Shown here: positions 19,901 to 27,806 of the stretch, one piece after another
Numbering within the stretch: position 1 is the first letter of the stretch
Layout: every line of letters begins with the position of its first letter
Assembly (NCBI RefSeq): GCF_002723455.1
Contig: NZ_PDUS01000003.1
Coordinates: forward strand, 145,866-209,865
DNA from: Pseudoalteromonas sp. 3D05
GTDB taxonomy: Bacteria > Pseudomonadota > Gammaproteobacteria > Enterobacterales > Alteromonadaceae
Reading direction: 5' to 3'
DNA: 64,000 nt
Position numbers and translations under genes: made by a program
Notes under the pieces: generated by a model
Seen by the model: the letters and a program-made list of their open reading frames with translations, nothing else
Databases searched by the model: none
Told to the model about the DNA's origin: nothing

Positions 19901-21504
19901 TTTGAAAGCGCGTACGTTTGAGGGTCTACATGGTACAAAACGCCTGCATTATAAAATAAAGGAGAGTCTGGCTTGGTAGATAGTGGTGGTAAAAAGCCAT
20001 ACGCTAAAAATGGTTCAAAATTCTCAAACTCACCTTTTAAAGGTGTAATAAGCTGACTCTCCACATTGTACATAAATACCCCGTGTTCAGGGTGTACATA
20101 AAACAACTCACCATTGGGCATAAGTACTGTCCCATGCACCCAACCTTGGATCAAGTGTTGTTGGCTGGGATCGTTTGTTTTGGCAGGTAAAATTTCATAA
20201 CTATTGGGGTCAAAACTGAAGACTCCGCGGTTAGTGTGTAACCAGAGCTTATCTTTGTGCGCTTTTATTTTGTAAACGCTAAATTCAGTTGTAAATAAAT
20301 CGACTTGATAATCTTTTAAAAACACCTCACTTTGCATCGTCGTTAAATCTACAGCAGTCAAACCGTTATGGGTAGCCAACCAAACACGCTCGCCATACTC
20401 AGCAATGCCCCAAATGGATGGGTGCGACAATCCATCACCTTTGATTTTGCTGGCGTCTAAGTTTTCAAAGGTATAGCTATCAAATGGCAAGTAAAAGGCA
20501 CCATCACTTTTGGTTGCTACCCACATGGAGCCGTTTTCATTTTTTACAATATCAATGATACTGGTGTCGGATAAGGCGTAATTACTTTGTTGAATACGGT
20601 TATTCTTTTCAAGTTCACCGGTCTTTGCATTATATTTAAATAGCCCTTTATCTGTGCCTAGATCATACATACCTTGGTGGCTAATGATTTTCCAAATATT
20701 CAGGTTTGGCAATAATGTTCTATTTTTAAACGGGGTGTCTGGGCGTTCAAACATGCCTGGTAAGTCACTAATATCTACTTCATATAAACCGCGAACAGCT
20801 CCTACTAACAGTTTATTATTCTCAGCTAAAGCAAATGACTTAACGTAATTTTGATAAATATGATCGGGCTCGGCACTTAGGTGCTCCAAAGAACGGTATT
20901 GACCTGTACTGATTTTGTAAACGTAGGCACCATCACTTGTTGCGATGAAAATATAATCTTGGTAATGAAATAAATCACGAATGACGGTACTGCGAGTTCG
21001 TTCAGGCAGTTCAAATATCGTTTCAATCTTGCTTGTTGCTAAGTCTAATCGGGCAAAGTCCCAACCACGCCCTATCCATAACGATTTATCATCGGTGGCG
21101 AGCATACTGAAAACGGATTGGCTTAAAAATTGTTCCTCACTGACAGGCTTTGATAAAAACTGCTGATAACTATCGGTGACTGGATCATACCGAAATAATC
21201 CAGCTAATAAGGAGGCAATCCAAATATAGCCGTCAGGGTCTTGGTAAATACGATCAATAATGACTTCGTCCAGCTCACCATTAGGACCCGCAATATGAAT
21301 AACTTGGTAGCCATCATATCGATTCAATCCCCCTTCTGTCGCCAGCCAAAGGTATCCATTATTGTCTATCAGCATTTTGCTAACGTAGCTTTGTGATAAC
21401 CCTTCACTCGGCGATAAACGTTTTACTTTAGCGCCCACATCAAAGGCCATTCCAACGCCAATAGCGAACACTGTAAAGAGACATACTTTTAACCAGTTAC
21501 CCAT
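16996..21504 (-). CDS. Beta-propeller sensor protein with PAS, GGDEF and EAL domains
   Basis: A 1502-residue c-di-GMP enzyme. Order: signal peptide (1-25), a long series of two-component-regulator propeller repeats (about 30-690; for example YLWLATEGGLNRYDGY), a Y_Y_Y domain (~710-780), one membrane helix (~786-806), PAS domains from ~828, GGDEF (~1080-1240) and EAL (~1250-1495). The cyclase signature is altered to NGDEF near residue 1151, with an upstream RNND that keeps the RxxD inhibitory site. The EAL signature reads EVL (near 1280), while DDFGTGYASL is intact. The propeller presumably binds a periplasmic ligand. Net output (synthesis or hydrolysis) is uncertain. It follows GNAT and small-protein genes on the same strand. 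Confidence 0.92.
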   Translation of the reverse strand: MGNWLKVCLFTVFAIGVGMAFDVGAKVKRLSPSEGLSQSYVSKMLIDNNGYLWLATEGGLNRYDGYQVIHIAGPNGELDEVIIDRIYQDPDGYIWIASLLAGLFRYDPVTDSYQQFLSKPVSEEQFLSQSVFSMLATDDKSLWIGRGWDFARLDLATSKIETIFELPERTRSTVIRDLFHYQDYIFIATSDGAYVYKISTGQYRSLEHLSAEPDHIYQNYVKSFALAENNKLLVGAVRGLYEVDISDLPGMFERPDTPFKNRTLLPNLNIWKIISHQGMYDLGTDKGLFKYNAKTGELEKNNRIQQSNYALSDTSIIDIVKNENGSMWVATKSDGAFYLPFDSYTFENLDASKIKGDGLSHPSIWGIAEYGERVWLATHNGLTAVDLTTMQSEVFLKDYQVDLFTTEFSVYKIKAHKDKLWLHTNRGVFSFDPNSYEILPAKTNDPSQQHLIQGWVHGTVLMPNGELFYVHPEHGVFMYNVESQLITPLKGEFENFEPFLAYGFLPPLSTKPDSPLFYNAGVLYHVDPQTYALSKIYTVPEQHENVAVNVMSYIVDKNNVLWISLSNFGLIALDASTYKLLYTIDLDKNQLGTLLYDMVLDESGMIWMSSHKGIWRLNPENKHFQQFTASEGVVSTEFNSGAFTRLKTGQIVYGTLKGITYFFPDDNSPKHGLIDRVNVTSIDIMSRELSVDLKQPIKKVTLEHDDIGLEIAFSAMAFNYQERIVYEYQLSDGQKSYTRNNNRVLFPKLNPGNYQLKIWAKDPLTGDFTRPATLDIEVKYPLWRSPLFMALYAISFFAIIAGWVMRRNRIQHILMAAHRESQESEARLKLALEGSHSGVWDWQSSNPTIYQPRLKNELGYEFDTVNLDEYLAKIHPQDKQKFRLEWLEFLSTEKGYFNCTYRLRHKAGNWRWYKDFGKVVAWQSGTPEKVAGTYTNMTRELVFEEHARLFGAAFEQTRDWVFILDKNLRILATNQALQSAFDFPTDFNSSRSLHLGMSRSERMNYIRIMKDQHIGEHYSAEDTVRLASGELRHVLIKISAVAGNDNRIGSYVVILTDIHAQKLAENELFLLANYDGLTGLPNKTLFNDRVEHALEQAQSHQRKVAVLNVNIKRFKHFNDSLGHEAADTIIKLVAQRIKSRLRNNDSIARFNGDEFMLLVEDIEHVEEVVLLCAKIMNSVNDGILINEQVVNVSLSIGVAIYPDDANCSKSLLKASDVALYHAKKSAEGSYQFYKQEMNVHVQRALHLESQLNKAYKEHEFCNHYQPIVNANKQQVEGLEVLLRWPDNEVYETQEFALVAESIGLITKIMLQTLSRALIELKQWQLINPDLYVSINLSALDFEYKGLVDEINAALKSANIKPDTVVFEITESVLMDDSEDALKSMLKLKDIGCRLYMDDFGTGYASLTYLKRFPIDVLKIDRSFVTDIGIDNGDEAIIESTMALAKSLGKQCVAEGVETKQQLDFLRALGCNMFQGYLFSKPIPGDDVAALLNKDWGGILDKS

Positions 21505-21507
21505 TCA

Positions 21508-21936
21508 CTAACTCACATATTCTAAATTTTCATCTATTGAGCACTGCAAAGGGACAATATTGCGTTGCTCATACGCCTTGAAAAGAACCTTTAATGACGA
21601 AGGTAATGTTAACACAAAGTTAAAGCCAATTGACTGATAGAAATGAATTAAATTTTCATAAGCAAATGTATACACAACACCTTGTTGTGCAAAGGTTGCC
21701 TGCTTTATTAACGCAGATGCGACACCTTGTTTACGCCAGTGGGGTGCAACCAATACAGTGGATAAAAATAAATAGCCGCCGCGATTTTGCATACGACATG
21801 CTGCTATAATGTCAAAACCATCATAAGCAACCCAAACCGCATCCTGCCTGTTTGCTCGCCCTCTTGCGTTATGTTGAGCATAAAACTTATTTACAAGAGG
21901 GGTTTTTATCGAAGTTAATCGCTCAAATCTTGGCAT
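21508..21936 (-). CDS. GNAT-family N-acetyltransferase
   Basis: A 142-residue acetyltransferase-fold protein. The acetyl-CoA binding segment VLVAPHWRKQGVASALIKQA (Q/RxxGxG/A type) is clear, followed by the C-terminal YENLIHFYQSIGFNFV typical of GNATs. The substrate is unknown. It lies 2 bp downstream of a 67-residue gene and 3 bp upstream of the propeller/GGDEF/EAL gene, so the three probably share a transcript. Confidence 0.88.
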   Translation of the reverse strand: MPRFERLTSIKTPLVNKFYAQHNARGRANRQDAVWVAYDGFDIIAACRMQNRGGYLFLSTVLVAPHWRKQGVASALIKQATFAQQGVVYTFAYENLIHFYQSIGFNFVLTLPSSLKVLFKAYEQRNIVPLQCSIDENLEYVS

Positions 21937-21938
21937 TG

Positions 21939-22142
21939 TTAGTTATGCATTAATGCTAAATATTGTTCGAACTTTTGTTTTAAAAATGCCTGCTCGGCAT
22001 TAGGTCGACTGTTTATAGTTGAATAAACATTCTCACGAGTCTTCTTACCTCTTTTAATTTGGTACGCCCAAAAGGAGGCCTCATAATCGAGTTGAATTTG
22101 ATACTTTTGCTCACGAGGTAAAGAACACAAATTATATGCCAT
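21939..22142 (-). CDS. Small conserved protein, possibly DUF3283 family
   Basis: A 67-residue soluble protein beginning MAYNLCSLPREQKYQIQLDYEASFWAY when read in two parts. The N-terminal pattern (YNL..LP.EEK..IELD..A.F) reminds me of DUF3283 proteins of Vibrio and Alteromonadales; this is recall and not a search result. It has no membrane segment or known motif. Its close spacing to the GNAT gene argues that it is a real gene. Function is unknown. Confidence 0.65.
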   Translation of the reverse strand: MAYNLCSLPREQKYQIQLDYEASFWAYQIKRGKKTRENVYSTINSRPNAEQAFLKQKFEQYLALMHN

Positions 22143-22181
22143 GATTGTCCACTACATTGAAACCTATATTGGCCTTAAGTA

Positions 22182-22355
22182 TATACCCAAGCCACCCCAA
22201 GATACGAGCGTCGTTGGAATTAAAAGCGATTTAGACAAGGCATTGATTTTAACAATAGTGGTTCTATTATTAAAATCAATAACGCAGTATAAATCACTTT
22301 TAAACCAAGCCCCTGTGGAACGCTGAATTCTGCATCTTGAGGTGGTTTGGGTGTA
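22182..22355. repeat. Palindromic miniature element, copy B (TATACCCAA family)
   Basis: TATACCCAAGCCACCCCAAG from 22182 is inverted against GCATCTTGAGGTGGTTTGGG from 22332. Inside, GGAATTAAAAGCGATTTA is inverted against TAAATCACTTTTAAACCA. Relative to the 26373 copy it lacks the second inner palindrome. It occupies over half of the gene-free stretch 22143-22457; the rest is AT-rich upstream DNA of the next gene. Confidence 0.78.
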
Positions 22356-22457
22356 TCAAACTATAATAAATAAGTAGAAAGAGTCACTATCAACCTTGCA
22401 CTTACGTTAATTTAAACGTAAATTAATGGCGATTTTTCGCCCCATATTGGAAACATA

Positions 22458-23153
22458 TTGTTAAAATTTTATATTACTGCAATAATTGCGTGCTGCATGC
22501 TTTTCACTGCAGTAAGTTCAGCAGCTGTTCGCGCATTACAATTTAATCGCCCAGCGGACACCCCTCAAGCACGCTATGTTATTGAATTAATGTCTATCGC
22601 TTATGGCAATCTCGGTTATGAACTTCAGATAATCGACTTTAACCATCAGAGCGCTTTAGCTGCTGCAAATAACGGAATTCTGGATGGGCAGCTAGGGCGA
22701 ATCAGCTCAATTTCTCAGCAATATAAAAACTTAAATTTAGTTAATTTCCCGTTATTTGAATTCAATTTGATCCTGTTAAAAAATTGCGATGAATGCAGCT
22801 TTGAGCAACTAAAAAACATTGCAATACAAGTGGGTTATCCTGCAGCAAAAAGCTATTTAGATAACAACCCATATATTGGCGAAGTTATCAGAGTAAAAAG
22901 TGTCACTGCACAGCTTAATTTATTAGCTCAAAAGAAGGTTGAAGGTGTGCTGCTGTTGGATTTTCTTTTAAACAGTAAACACCCTAGATTTGACTTATCA
23001 AGGTTTTCAACCGAAGCATTAATGCCTATTTATAGTTTTCACTTTTTGCATAAGCAACACAAAAATCTAATCCCTTTACTAGAACAGCAACTAATATTGC
23101 TTGAACAAGATGGTACGGTCAGCCAGTTAAGAAAAAAGCACCTAAGCCACTAA
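22458..23153 (+). CDS. Periplasmic solute-binding-protein-like (SBP family 3)
   Basis: A 231-residue secreted protein with a signal peptide (residues 1-22, hydrophobic core YITAIIACCMLFTAVSS). The mature part resembles family 3 extracellular solute-binding proteins: MSIAYGNLGYELQIIDF, DGQLGRISSISQQYKNLNLV, and a C-terminal LLEQDGTVSQLRKKHL that matches the usual end of these proteins. No transporter genes adjoin it, so it may be an orphan sensor or binding protein of the type common in Alteromonadales. The start is TTG at 22458 with a poor ribosome-binding site. Confidence 0.8.
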   Translation: MLKFYITAIIACCMLFTAVSSAAVRALQFNRPADTPQARYVIELMSIAYGNLGYELQIIDFNHQSALAAANNGILDGQLGRISSISQQYKNLNLVNFPLFEFNLILLKNCDECSFEQLKNIAIQVGYPAAKSYLDNNPYIGEVIRVKSVTAQLNLLAQKKVEGVLLLDFLLNSKHPRFDLSRFSTEALMPIYSFHFLHKQHKNLIPLLEQQLILLEQDGTVSQLRKKHLSH

Positions 23154-23398
23154 AAATCAAATCCCTTTTGTTCAGATTTTGTCGTTTCAGTGCTAGCCCG
23201 TTGCTTTTGTAAATAACGTTTATAACGTTGCTGGCATAACTCTATCACTTTCTTTTTTTGTGTATTGGAGAATGAGTTCCAAGAAAAGCGCTCATCTCGG
23301 CTGCGATAACATCCCTTACAATATCCCCTGTTATTGACCTCACATATTCCTTTGCAAGGGCTGGGAATTTCAAATATTTCAATTTGTTGCATTCGCAA
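23150..23398 (-). CDS. DUF1289 family protein
   Basis: An 82-residue protein with the Cys-rich DUF1289 signature SPCKGICEVNNRGYCKGCYR and the following ERFSWNSFSNTQKKKVI. Four cysteines in CxxxC...CxxC spacing suggest a small metal-binding (Zn or Fe-S) site. The function of the family is unknown. Its 3' end overlaps the convergent solute-binding gene by 4 bp. Confidence 0.88.
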   Translation of the reverse strand: MRMQQIEIFEIPSPCKGICEVNNRGYCKGCYRSRDERFSWNSFSNTQKKKVIELCQQRYKRYLQKQRASTETTKSEQKGFDF

Positions 23399-23452
23399 TA
23401 CACTATTAATTCAATACTAAGTTTAGTATAGCCCGTTTTTCAACCAAAAAAA

Positions 23453-23475
23453 AAGCCGCTTAAATGCGGCCTTTC
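23453..23475 (-). terminator. Intrinsic terminator of the acyltransferase gene
   Basis: GCCGC (23455-23459) pairs with GCGGC (23466-23470) across a 6-nt loop. On the minus strand it is followed by a run of T residues (A tract at 23446-23454). It sits just after the acyltransferase stop. Confidence 0.75.
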
Positions 23476-23488
23476 TTAAGTAATTTAT

Positions 23489-24622
23489 TTATTTGCAGAG
23501 CTCATCATTATTAATTTCAGTTTTTCGATGAAAAGGTTTTGCGTACATAGCTGATACAAGCGATCTTAGTTCTTCAGGAACACGCGCCAGACGTTGTTCA
23601 AACGCTTGCACATCTTGTTTATCTATCACGGCTTGCTTGCATCCACCAGCAATGTAATTGCCTGGGTGTAAAAAGAATGAATCGACAATTTGTTTATCAA
23701 TAGTTTTAGCTAATTGCTCTGGCGAATCACACTCTTGTGTTACAGGTTTTCCAAAGGCTAAATGTACATGTCCTTTTGCAGTACTAAACCCTTCTACAAT
23801 ACTTGCGATATCTTCACCAGCGGATTTTACATACTTACCATGATGCTGTTTATGGTAAAGCTCTTTCGCTTTGGCGATTGCACAGGGCTCATATTGGTAC
23901 GAAATAGATACAGGAACTATTTTTAACTCGCGTATATATTCTGCAAACTCTTTCTTTTGCTTTCGCCCTTGCAGCTGTAGCATTTTCAATAAAGCAGGAT
24001 CTGTTTGATCAAACCCATCTTTTGCACGCCCTTCTTTTTGAGCAATCCAAATAGAGTGGCCTTCATTCAACGAGTCATAAATATAGGCTGAAAGCTGAGA
24101 GAGTGCCTTAAGCATTTCTTTGGGGGCTTTTGCAGAGCGTTTAACTATAAAGCTTTTATTGAGTCGCATTAGCTCTGTGATATAGGGTATTTGTAATAAA
24201 TTATCACCGATAGCAATGCGAACCGTTTTCATGTTGTGACTAAAAAGCCCCCAATTCACTAACGCAGGATCGAGCACTATGTCCCGATGGTTCGATATAA
24301 ACAGATAGGATTGATTAGGATCAAGTTGATCTAAACCTGAAAAAGTTACTTCAGACGTTGTGCGCTTTACCAACATTTCTAAGTAATAAGCAACTTCTTG
24401 CTGAACTTGCTCTACAGACCTTACATCTCCCCACTTTTTTTGTAATTGACGTTTTACTAAAAAGCGAGCAACTAATGGAATCGTAGATAAAAATCGCGGT
24501 AGGTTGTATTTAGCTAACACATCTAAAAATGCATTATCATTAATTAAGCGCTCTACTGAAGCAGCTACTTCATCGTCATTATAAGGTCTAATATCGGCGT
24601 ACTTGTCCACTAATTCACTCAT
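23489..24622 (-). CDS. PlsC-like 1-acylglycerol-3-phosphate acyltransferase family protein
   Basis: A 377-residue membrane-associated acyltransferase. The catalytic H(x4)D motif is NHRDIVLD near residue 111, and QKEGRAKDG about 80 residues later corresponds to the substrate-binding EGTR-type motif. It is longer than PlsC (about 245 residues), with an extra N-terminal ~90 residues and a C-terminal extension, so it belongs to a larger subgroup whose acceptor is not known. It is probably involved in phospholipid or other lipid acylation. A terminator follows the gene. Confidence 0.82.
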   Translation of the reverse strand: MSELVDKYADIRPYNDDEVAASVERLINDNAFLDVLAKYNLPRFLSTIPLVARFLVKRQLQKKWGDVRSVEQVQQEVAYYLEMLVKRTTSEVTFSGLDQLDPNQSYLFISNHRDIVLDPALVNWGLFSHNMKTVRIAIGDNLLQIPYITELMRLNKSFIVKRSAKAPKEMLKALSQLSAYIYDSLNEGHSIWIAQKEGRAKDGFDQTDPALLKMLQLQGRKQKKEFAEYIRELKIVPVSISYQYEPCAIAKAKELYHKQHHGKYVKSAGEDIASIVEGFSTAKGHVHLAFGKPVTQECDSPEQLAKTIDKQIVDSFFLHPGNYIAGGCKQAVIDKQDVQAFEQRLARVPEELRSLVSAMYAKPFHRKTEINNDELCK

Positions 24623-24645
24623 TACTGCATCATATAAAATTAAAA

Positions 24646-24673
24646 AAACTGCGCGTAAAAATACGCACAGTTT
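24646..24673 (-). terminator. Intrinsic terminator downstream of the metal permease
   Basis: AAACTG-c-GCGTA pairs with TACGC-a-CAGTTT around an AAAA loop, with a T tract on the minus strand (A run 24642-24648). It lies about 110 bp beyond the permease stop and upstream of the acyltransferase start. Confidence 0.65.
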
Positions 24674-24783
24674 AAATCAGATCTGGATTATAACTCAGGC
24701 TAACGAAAATGCGAACCAACTCAATATGCCACACGAGAAGTTGCTCGATAAGTTATCCATAAAAGTATATTTAGAACAAATAA

Positions 24784-25938
24784 TTAAGCAATCCTCTTAC
24801 CAGTTGCTGTGAATCTGGATATCGTTGCTTTTACCATCAAACGTAACATTAACACCATTAAGATCAGGCCACAAACCAAGCTAAACCAATAAGGCAAAAT
24901 TTCATGCTCATGTCCTAACATAGGGCTTACCACAAAACCATACTGTGCCACTAGGTAGTCGGTTAAGAAACCAAAAGCGATTGCAACACCGATTACCCCA
25001 ATTAGATACGCAGCCACAGCTCGTTTACCAAGCTCACTTGCTACCACTCCCAAGGTCGCCACATTGGTTGCAGGTCCTGCTAACATAAAAACCAATACTG
25101 CACCTGGTGCAACCCCACTAAGCAATAAACCTGCTGCTATCGGCGTAGAAGCTGTTGCACAGATATACATAGGAATACTAATTAAGATCACGATGAGCAT
25201 GGCTAAAAGCCCACTTCCCCATTGAGTTAAAAACGACTCGGGAACAAACGTTTGTACTAAAGCGGCAAAAAACAACCCAATCATTAACCATGTCATTGTG
25301 TCTGACAGTAGTTTATTACAACTAAACTTTATAGCTTGCTGAATTTTCTGCCATTGTGTTGTCTTGGTAACTTGTTTACTTGAACAACAACTAGACTGCT
25401 TAGGTTTCGCTGAAGGCGGTGGTGCTGATGAACAACAAGATGTACTTTCTGGTTTAGGTTTAGGCTTATTCTTGCTTGCACAGCAACTTGCTTGTGAATT
25501 TGGCTCTACACTGACGTTACCAACTGTATTATTACTTCTTGTAGCATCACGCCCAACTAAAACCCCCGCAACAATAGCACTCGTGATAGCCGCTATAGGC
25601 CGTATAATTGCCATAAATGGACCCAATAGCACATACGATACGGATACTGAGTCAACGCCAGTTTCAGGCGTAGACACTAAAAATGCAGTGGTCGCACTTT
25701 TTGACCCACCAGCTCGACGCAACCCAATAGCGGCAGGTATCACTCCACACGAACATAAAGGCATAGGCGCACCTATTAAGGCAGCTTTTACTGTGGTCCA
25801 AAAGCCTTCTTTACCAAGGTGTTTATTTAAAAAATTAGCCGGTAAGTAAACATTTAATACGCCAGCGATAAATAACCCCAACATGAGCCAAGGCGCTGAC
25901 AAAAGAAATAGTTGCCAAAAATTATTAATTAAGTCCAT
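24784..25938 (-). CDS. SO_0444-type Cu/Zn efflux permease (DUF318/ArsP-like)
   Basis: A 384-residue inner-membrane permease with two halves of helices separated by a cytosolic loop. Family motifs include GAPMPLCSCGVIPAAIGLRRAG near residue 55 (read in two parts) and a second-half ICATASTPIAAGLLLSGVAPG. The loop (residues ~147-190) has three CC pairs (ASCCASK, TSCCSSA, SSCCSSK), probably a metal-sensing or delivery segment. The preceding zntR-like gene overlaps it by 14 bp, supporting zinc and possibly copper efflux. The closest named relative I can recall is Shewanella SO_0444. Confidence 0.85.
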   Translation of the reverse strand: MDLINNFWQLFLLSAPWLMLGLFIAGVLNVYLPANFLNKHLGKEGFWTTVKAALIGAPMPLCSCGVIPAAIGLRRAGGSKSATTAFLVSTPETGVDSVSVSYVLLGPFMAIIRPIAAITSAIVAGVLVGRDATRSNNTVGNVSVEPNSQASCCASKNKPKPKPESTSCCSSAPPPSAKPKQSSCCSSKQVTKTTQWQKIQQAIKFSCNKLLSDTMTWLMIGLFFAALVQTFVPESFLTQWGSGLLAMLIVILISIPMYICATASTPIAAGLLLSGVAPGAVLVFMLAGPATNVATLGVVASELGKRAVAAYLIGVIGVAIAFGFLTDYLVAQYGFVVSPMLGHEHEILPYWFSLVCGLILMVLMLRLMVKATISRFTATGKRIA

Positions 25939-26335
25939 CTAAATCCTCCAAAGTCGATAAGATTGAGCAATTATCTGCAGGCTCTTCTCCCCCGCAACAC
26001 GTCTCAGCCAATATTGTCAACGATTGATGAAAACGATTAAGTTCCTCAATCCGTGCAGCAACTAAATCACGTTTTTGCACCGTTAACTCTTTCACTTCGC
26101 TACACGAATGTTGCTGCTTGTGAAACTTTATTTGCAATAACTCTTTTATTTCAGCCAAACTAAAGCCAACATTTTTAGCCCTTAATATAAATCTCATTTG
26201 CCTCAGCTGCGAATGAGAATAGACTCGATAGCCTGTACTGGTTCGCCTAGCAGGCATTAACAACTTATGTTTTTCATAGTACCTTAACGTATCTGTACTT
26301 ATACCAAGCTGACTTGCAAATTCGCCTATTTTCAT
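25925..26335 (-). CDS. zntR: MerR-family zinc-responsive regulator (ZntR-like)
   Basis: A MerR-type activator of about 136 residues. The N-terminal HTH begins MKIGEFASQLGISTDTLRYYE, followed by the coiled-coil dimerisation helix. Metal ligands of the ZntR class are visible: SCSEVK near residue 75, then TCCGGEE and NCSIL at the C terminus. I chose ATG 26335 because GGAG lies 6 bp upstream; ATG 26338 or GTG 26347 are alternatives. It overlaps the permease gene, which it presumably activates when Zn(II) is high. A palindromic repeat starts 38 bp upstream, inside its promoter region. Confidence 0.87.
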   Translation of the reverse strand: MKIGEFASQLGISTDTLRYYEKHKLLMPARRTSTGYRVYSHSQLRQMRFILRAKNVGFSLAEIKELLQIKFHKQQHSCSEVKELTVQKRDLVAARIEELNRFHQSLTILAETCCGGEEPADNCSILSTLEDLDGLN

Positions 26336-26372
26336 CATTGTCTCCACAAATAAGTAGTGGGCTGGCTAGATA

Positions 26373-26637
26373 TATACCCAAACCACCTCAAGATGCGAGT
26401 TTCAGTTGGAATTAAAAGCGATTTAGGCAAGGCATTGATTGCAAGTAATAGTGGTTCTACTGGTAAAATCAATAACGCAGTATAAATCGCTTTTAAACCA
26501 ACCCGCTGGGCGTTTCACAGGCGCTTACTCTCATCGTTATTACTTTTTAAAAGGGGTTGCCATTGTTGCAAAGTAACGCCTTGATATTAAGCCCCTGTGA
26601 AACGCTGAATTCTGCATCTTGAGGTGGATTGGGTATA
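26373..26637. repeat. Palindromic miniature element, copy C (longest, TATACCCAA family)
   Basis: The 24-bp ends, TATACCCAAACCACCTCAAG plus ATGC (26373-26396) and GCAT plus CTTGAGGTGGATTGGGTATA (26614-26637), are inverted with one mismatch. Two inner palindromes follow: GGAATTAAAAGCGATTTA against TAAATCGCTTTTAAACCA, and GCGTTTCACAGGCGCTT against AAGCCCCTGTGAAACGC. It has no coding potential. It occupies most of the gene-free stretch 26336-26696 between divergent zntR and the dehydrogenase gene. Confidence 0.82.
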
Positions 26638-26696
26638 CTATAAACCTTAGAGTACACACTAAGGTCAAGCATTTAAATTGATTAAAAGGAAAATAT

Positions 26697-27641
26697 ATGA
26701 ATATAACATTACTTGACTCAGCCACACTGGCACAAACTCCTCTAACGCCTTTTGAATCACTTGGGAATTTCACTCATCATCCTTTAACAACACCCGAGCA
26801 AGTTTTACAACACAGCGCTGGCGCAAATGTATTAATCACCAATAAAGTAAAATTGAATCGTGAATCAATGCGTATGTTGCCTGATCTAAAATTAATTTGC
26901 GTAGCAGCAACTGGCACTAATAATATAGATCTCATCGCAGCAAAAGAGCTAGGGATCGCTGTGACAAACGTGGCTGGTTATTCTACCCCCTCAGTCATAC
27001 AACATACATTCACGCTCATCACCAACTTACTAGGACAAACACATCGCTATTCCGCTGACTGTAAACAAGGACTGTGGCAAAAAAGCCAAATGTTTTGCAG
27101 GCTTGATTACAACATCAATGAAATTGCAGGTAAAACGCTGGCAATCATTGGTCATGGTGCTTTAGGTGAAGGTGTTGCAAACGTTGCCAAAGCGTTTGGC
27201 GCCAATGTAATTGTGAGTGAACGTAAGAATCGCTCACCACGAGAAGGAAGAGTCGAATTTTACCAAGCAATCAAATCGGCTGACATTATTAGTATTCATT
27301 GCCCTTTGAATGATGACACTCTCAACCTAATTGGTACTGAAGAGCTAATGATGATGAAGCCTAATGCACTCTTAATAAATACAGCTCGAGGCGGTATTGT
27401 AAACGAGGCACAGCTTTGTGAGGCGCTTGATAACAATGTAATAGCAGGAGCTGGTTTTGATGTATTAACTAATGAGCCTGCACAGTCAACTAACCCATTA
27501 GCAAATTACAAAAAAGATAACCTGATTCTTACCCCGCACATTGCTTGGGCGAGCAAGGAGTCTATTATCCGCCTAGTGAATGAAATCTGTTTAAACATTA
27601 ACGCATACCGCGAAGATAAACATAGAAACAGGCTAGTCTAA
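26697..27641 (+). CDS. D-2-hydroxyacid dehydrogenase (hydroxypyruvate/glycerate type)
   Basis: A 314-residue NAD(P)-dependent dehydrogenase. The Rossmann motif GHGALGEGVANVAKAFG starts near residue 152. The catalytic Arg-Glu-His set lies in NTARGGIVNE (~233), DVLTNEPA (~262) and LTPHIAWAS (~280). Sequence features such as TGTNNIDL and VQHTF-like VIQHTFTLI fit the HprA glycerate/hydroxypyruvate reductase group, though exact substrate is not certain. AAAGGAAAATAT precedes the ATG. Confidence 0.9.
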   Translation: MNITLLDSATLAQTPLTPFESLGNFTHHPLTTPEQVLQHSAGANVLITNKVKLNRESMRMLPDLKLICVAATGTNNIDLIAAKELGIAVTNVAGYSTPSVIQHTFTLITNLLGQTHRYSADCKQGLWQKSQMFCRLDYNINEIAGKTLAIIGHGALGEGVANVAKAFGANVIVSERKNRSPREGRVEFYQAIKSADIISIHCPLNDDTLNLIGTEELMMMKPNALLINTARGGIVNEAQLCEALDNNVIAGAGFDVLTNEPAQSTNPLANYKKDNLILTPHIAWASKESIIRLVNEICLNINAYREDKHRNRLV

Positions 27642-27806
27642 TTGACCAAACTTTAGCTTTTTATACCAAAGTGAATAGTGTGAATACTCACCCATCATTC
27701 CTTTAAATTTTAAGATATTAATTTTAAAGGAATTTTAAAGTTGGCCGATTATTTGCTATAACTAATCAAATTAAAGAAAAACGTAGTTAAACTCAGGATT
27801 TTAAAA

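Noticed and set aside
22141..22326. Plus-strand open frame of 61 codons
   Set aside because: It runs almost entirely through repeat copy B and has no family features.
24603..24812. Plus-strand open frame of 69 codons
   Set aside because: It crosses a terminator hairpin and the ends of two well-supported minus-strand genes; low complexity.
25364..25849. 161-codon open frame antisense to the metal permease
   Set aside because: It is a shadow of a well-supported membrane protein gene.
26540..26773. Minus-strand open frame of 77 codons
   Set aside because: It is composed of repeat copy C plus the antisense of the dehydrogenase start.
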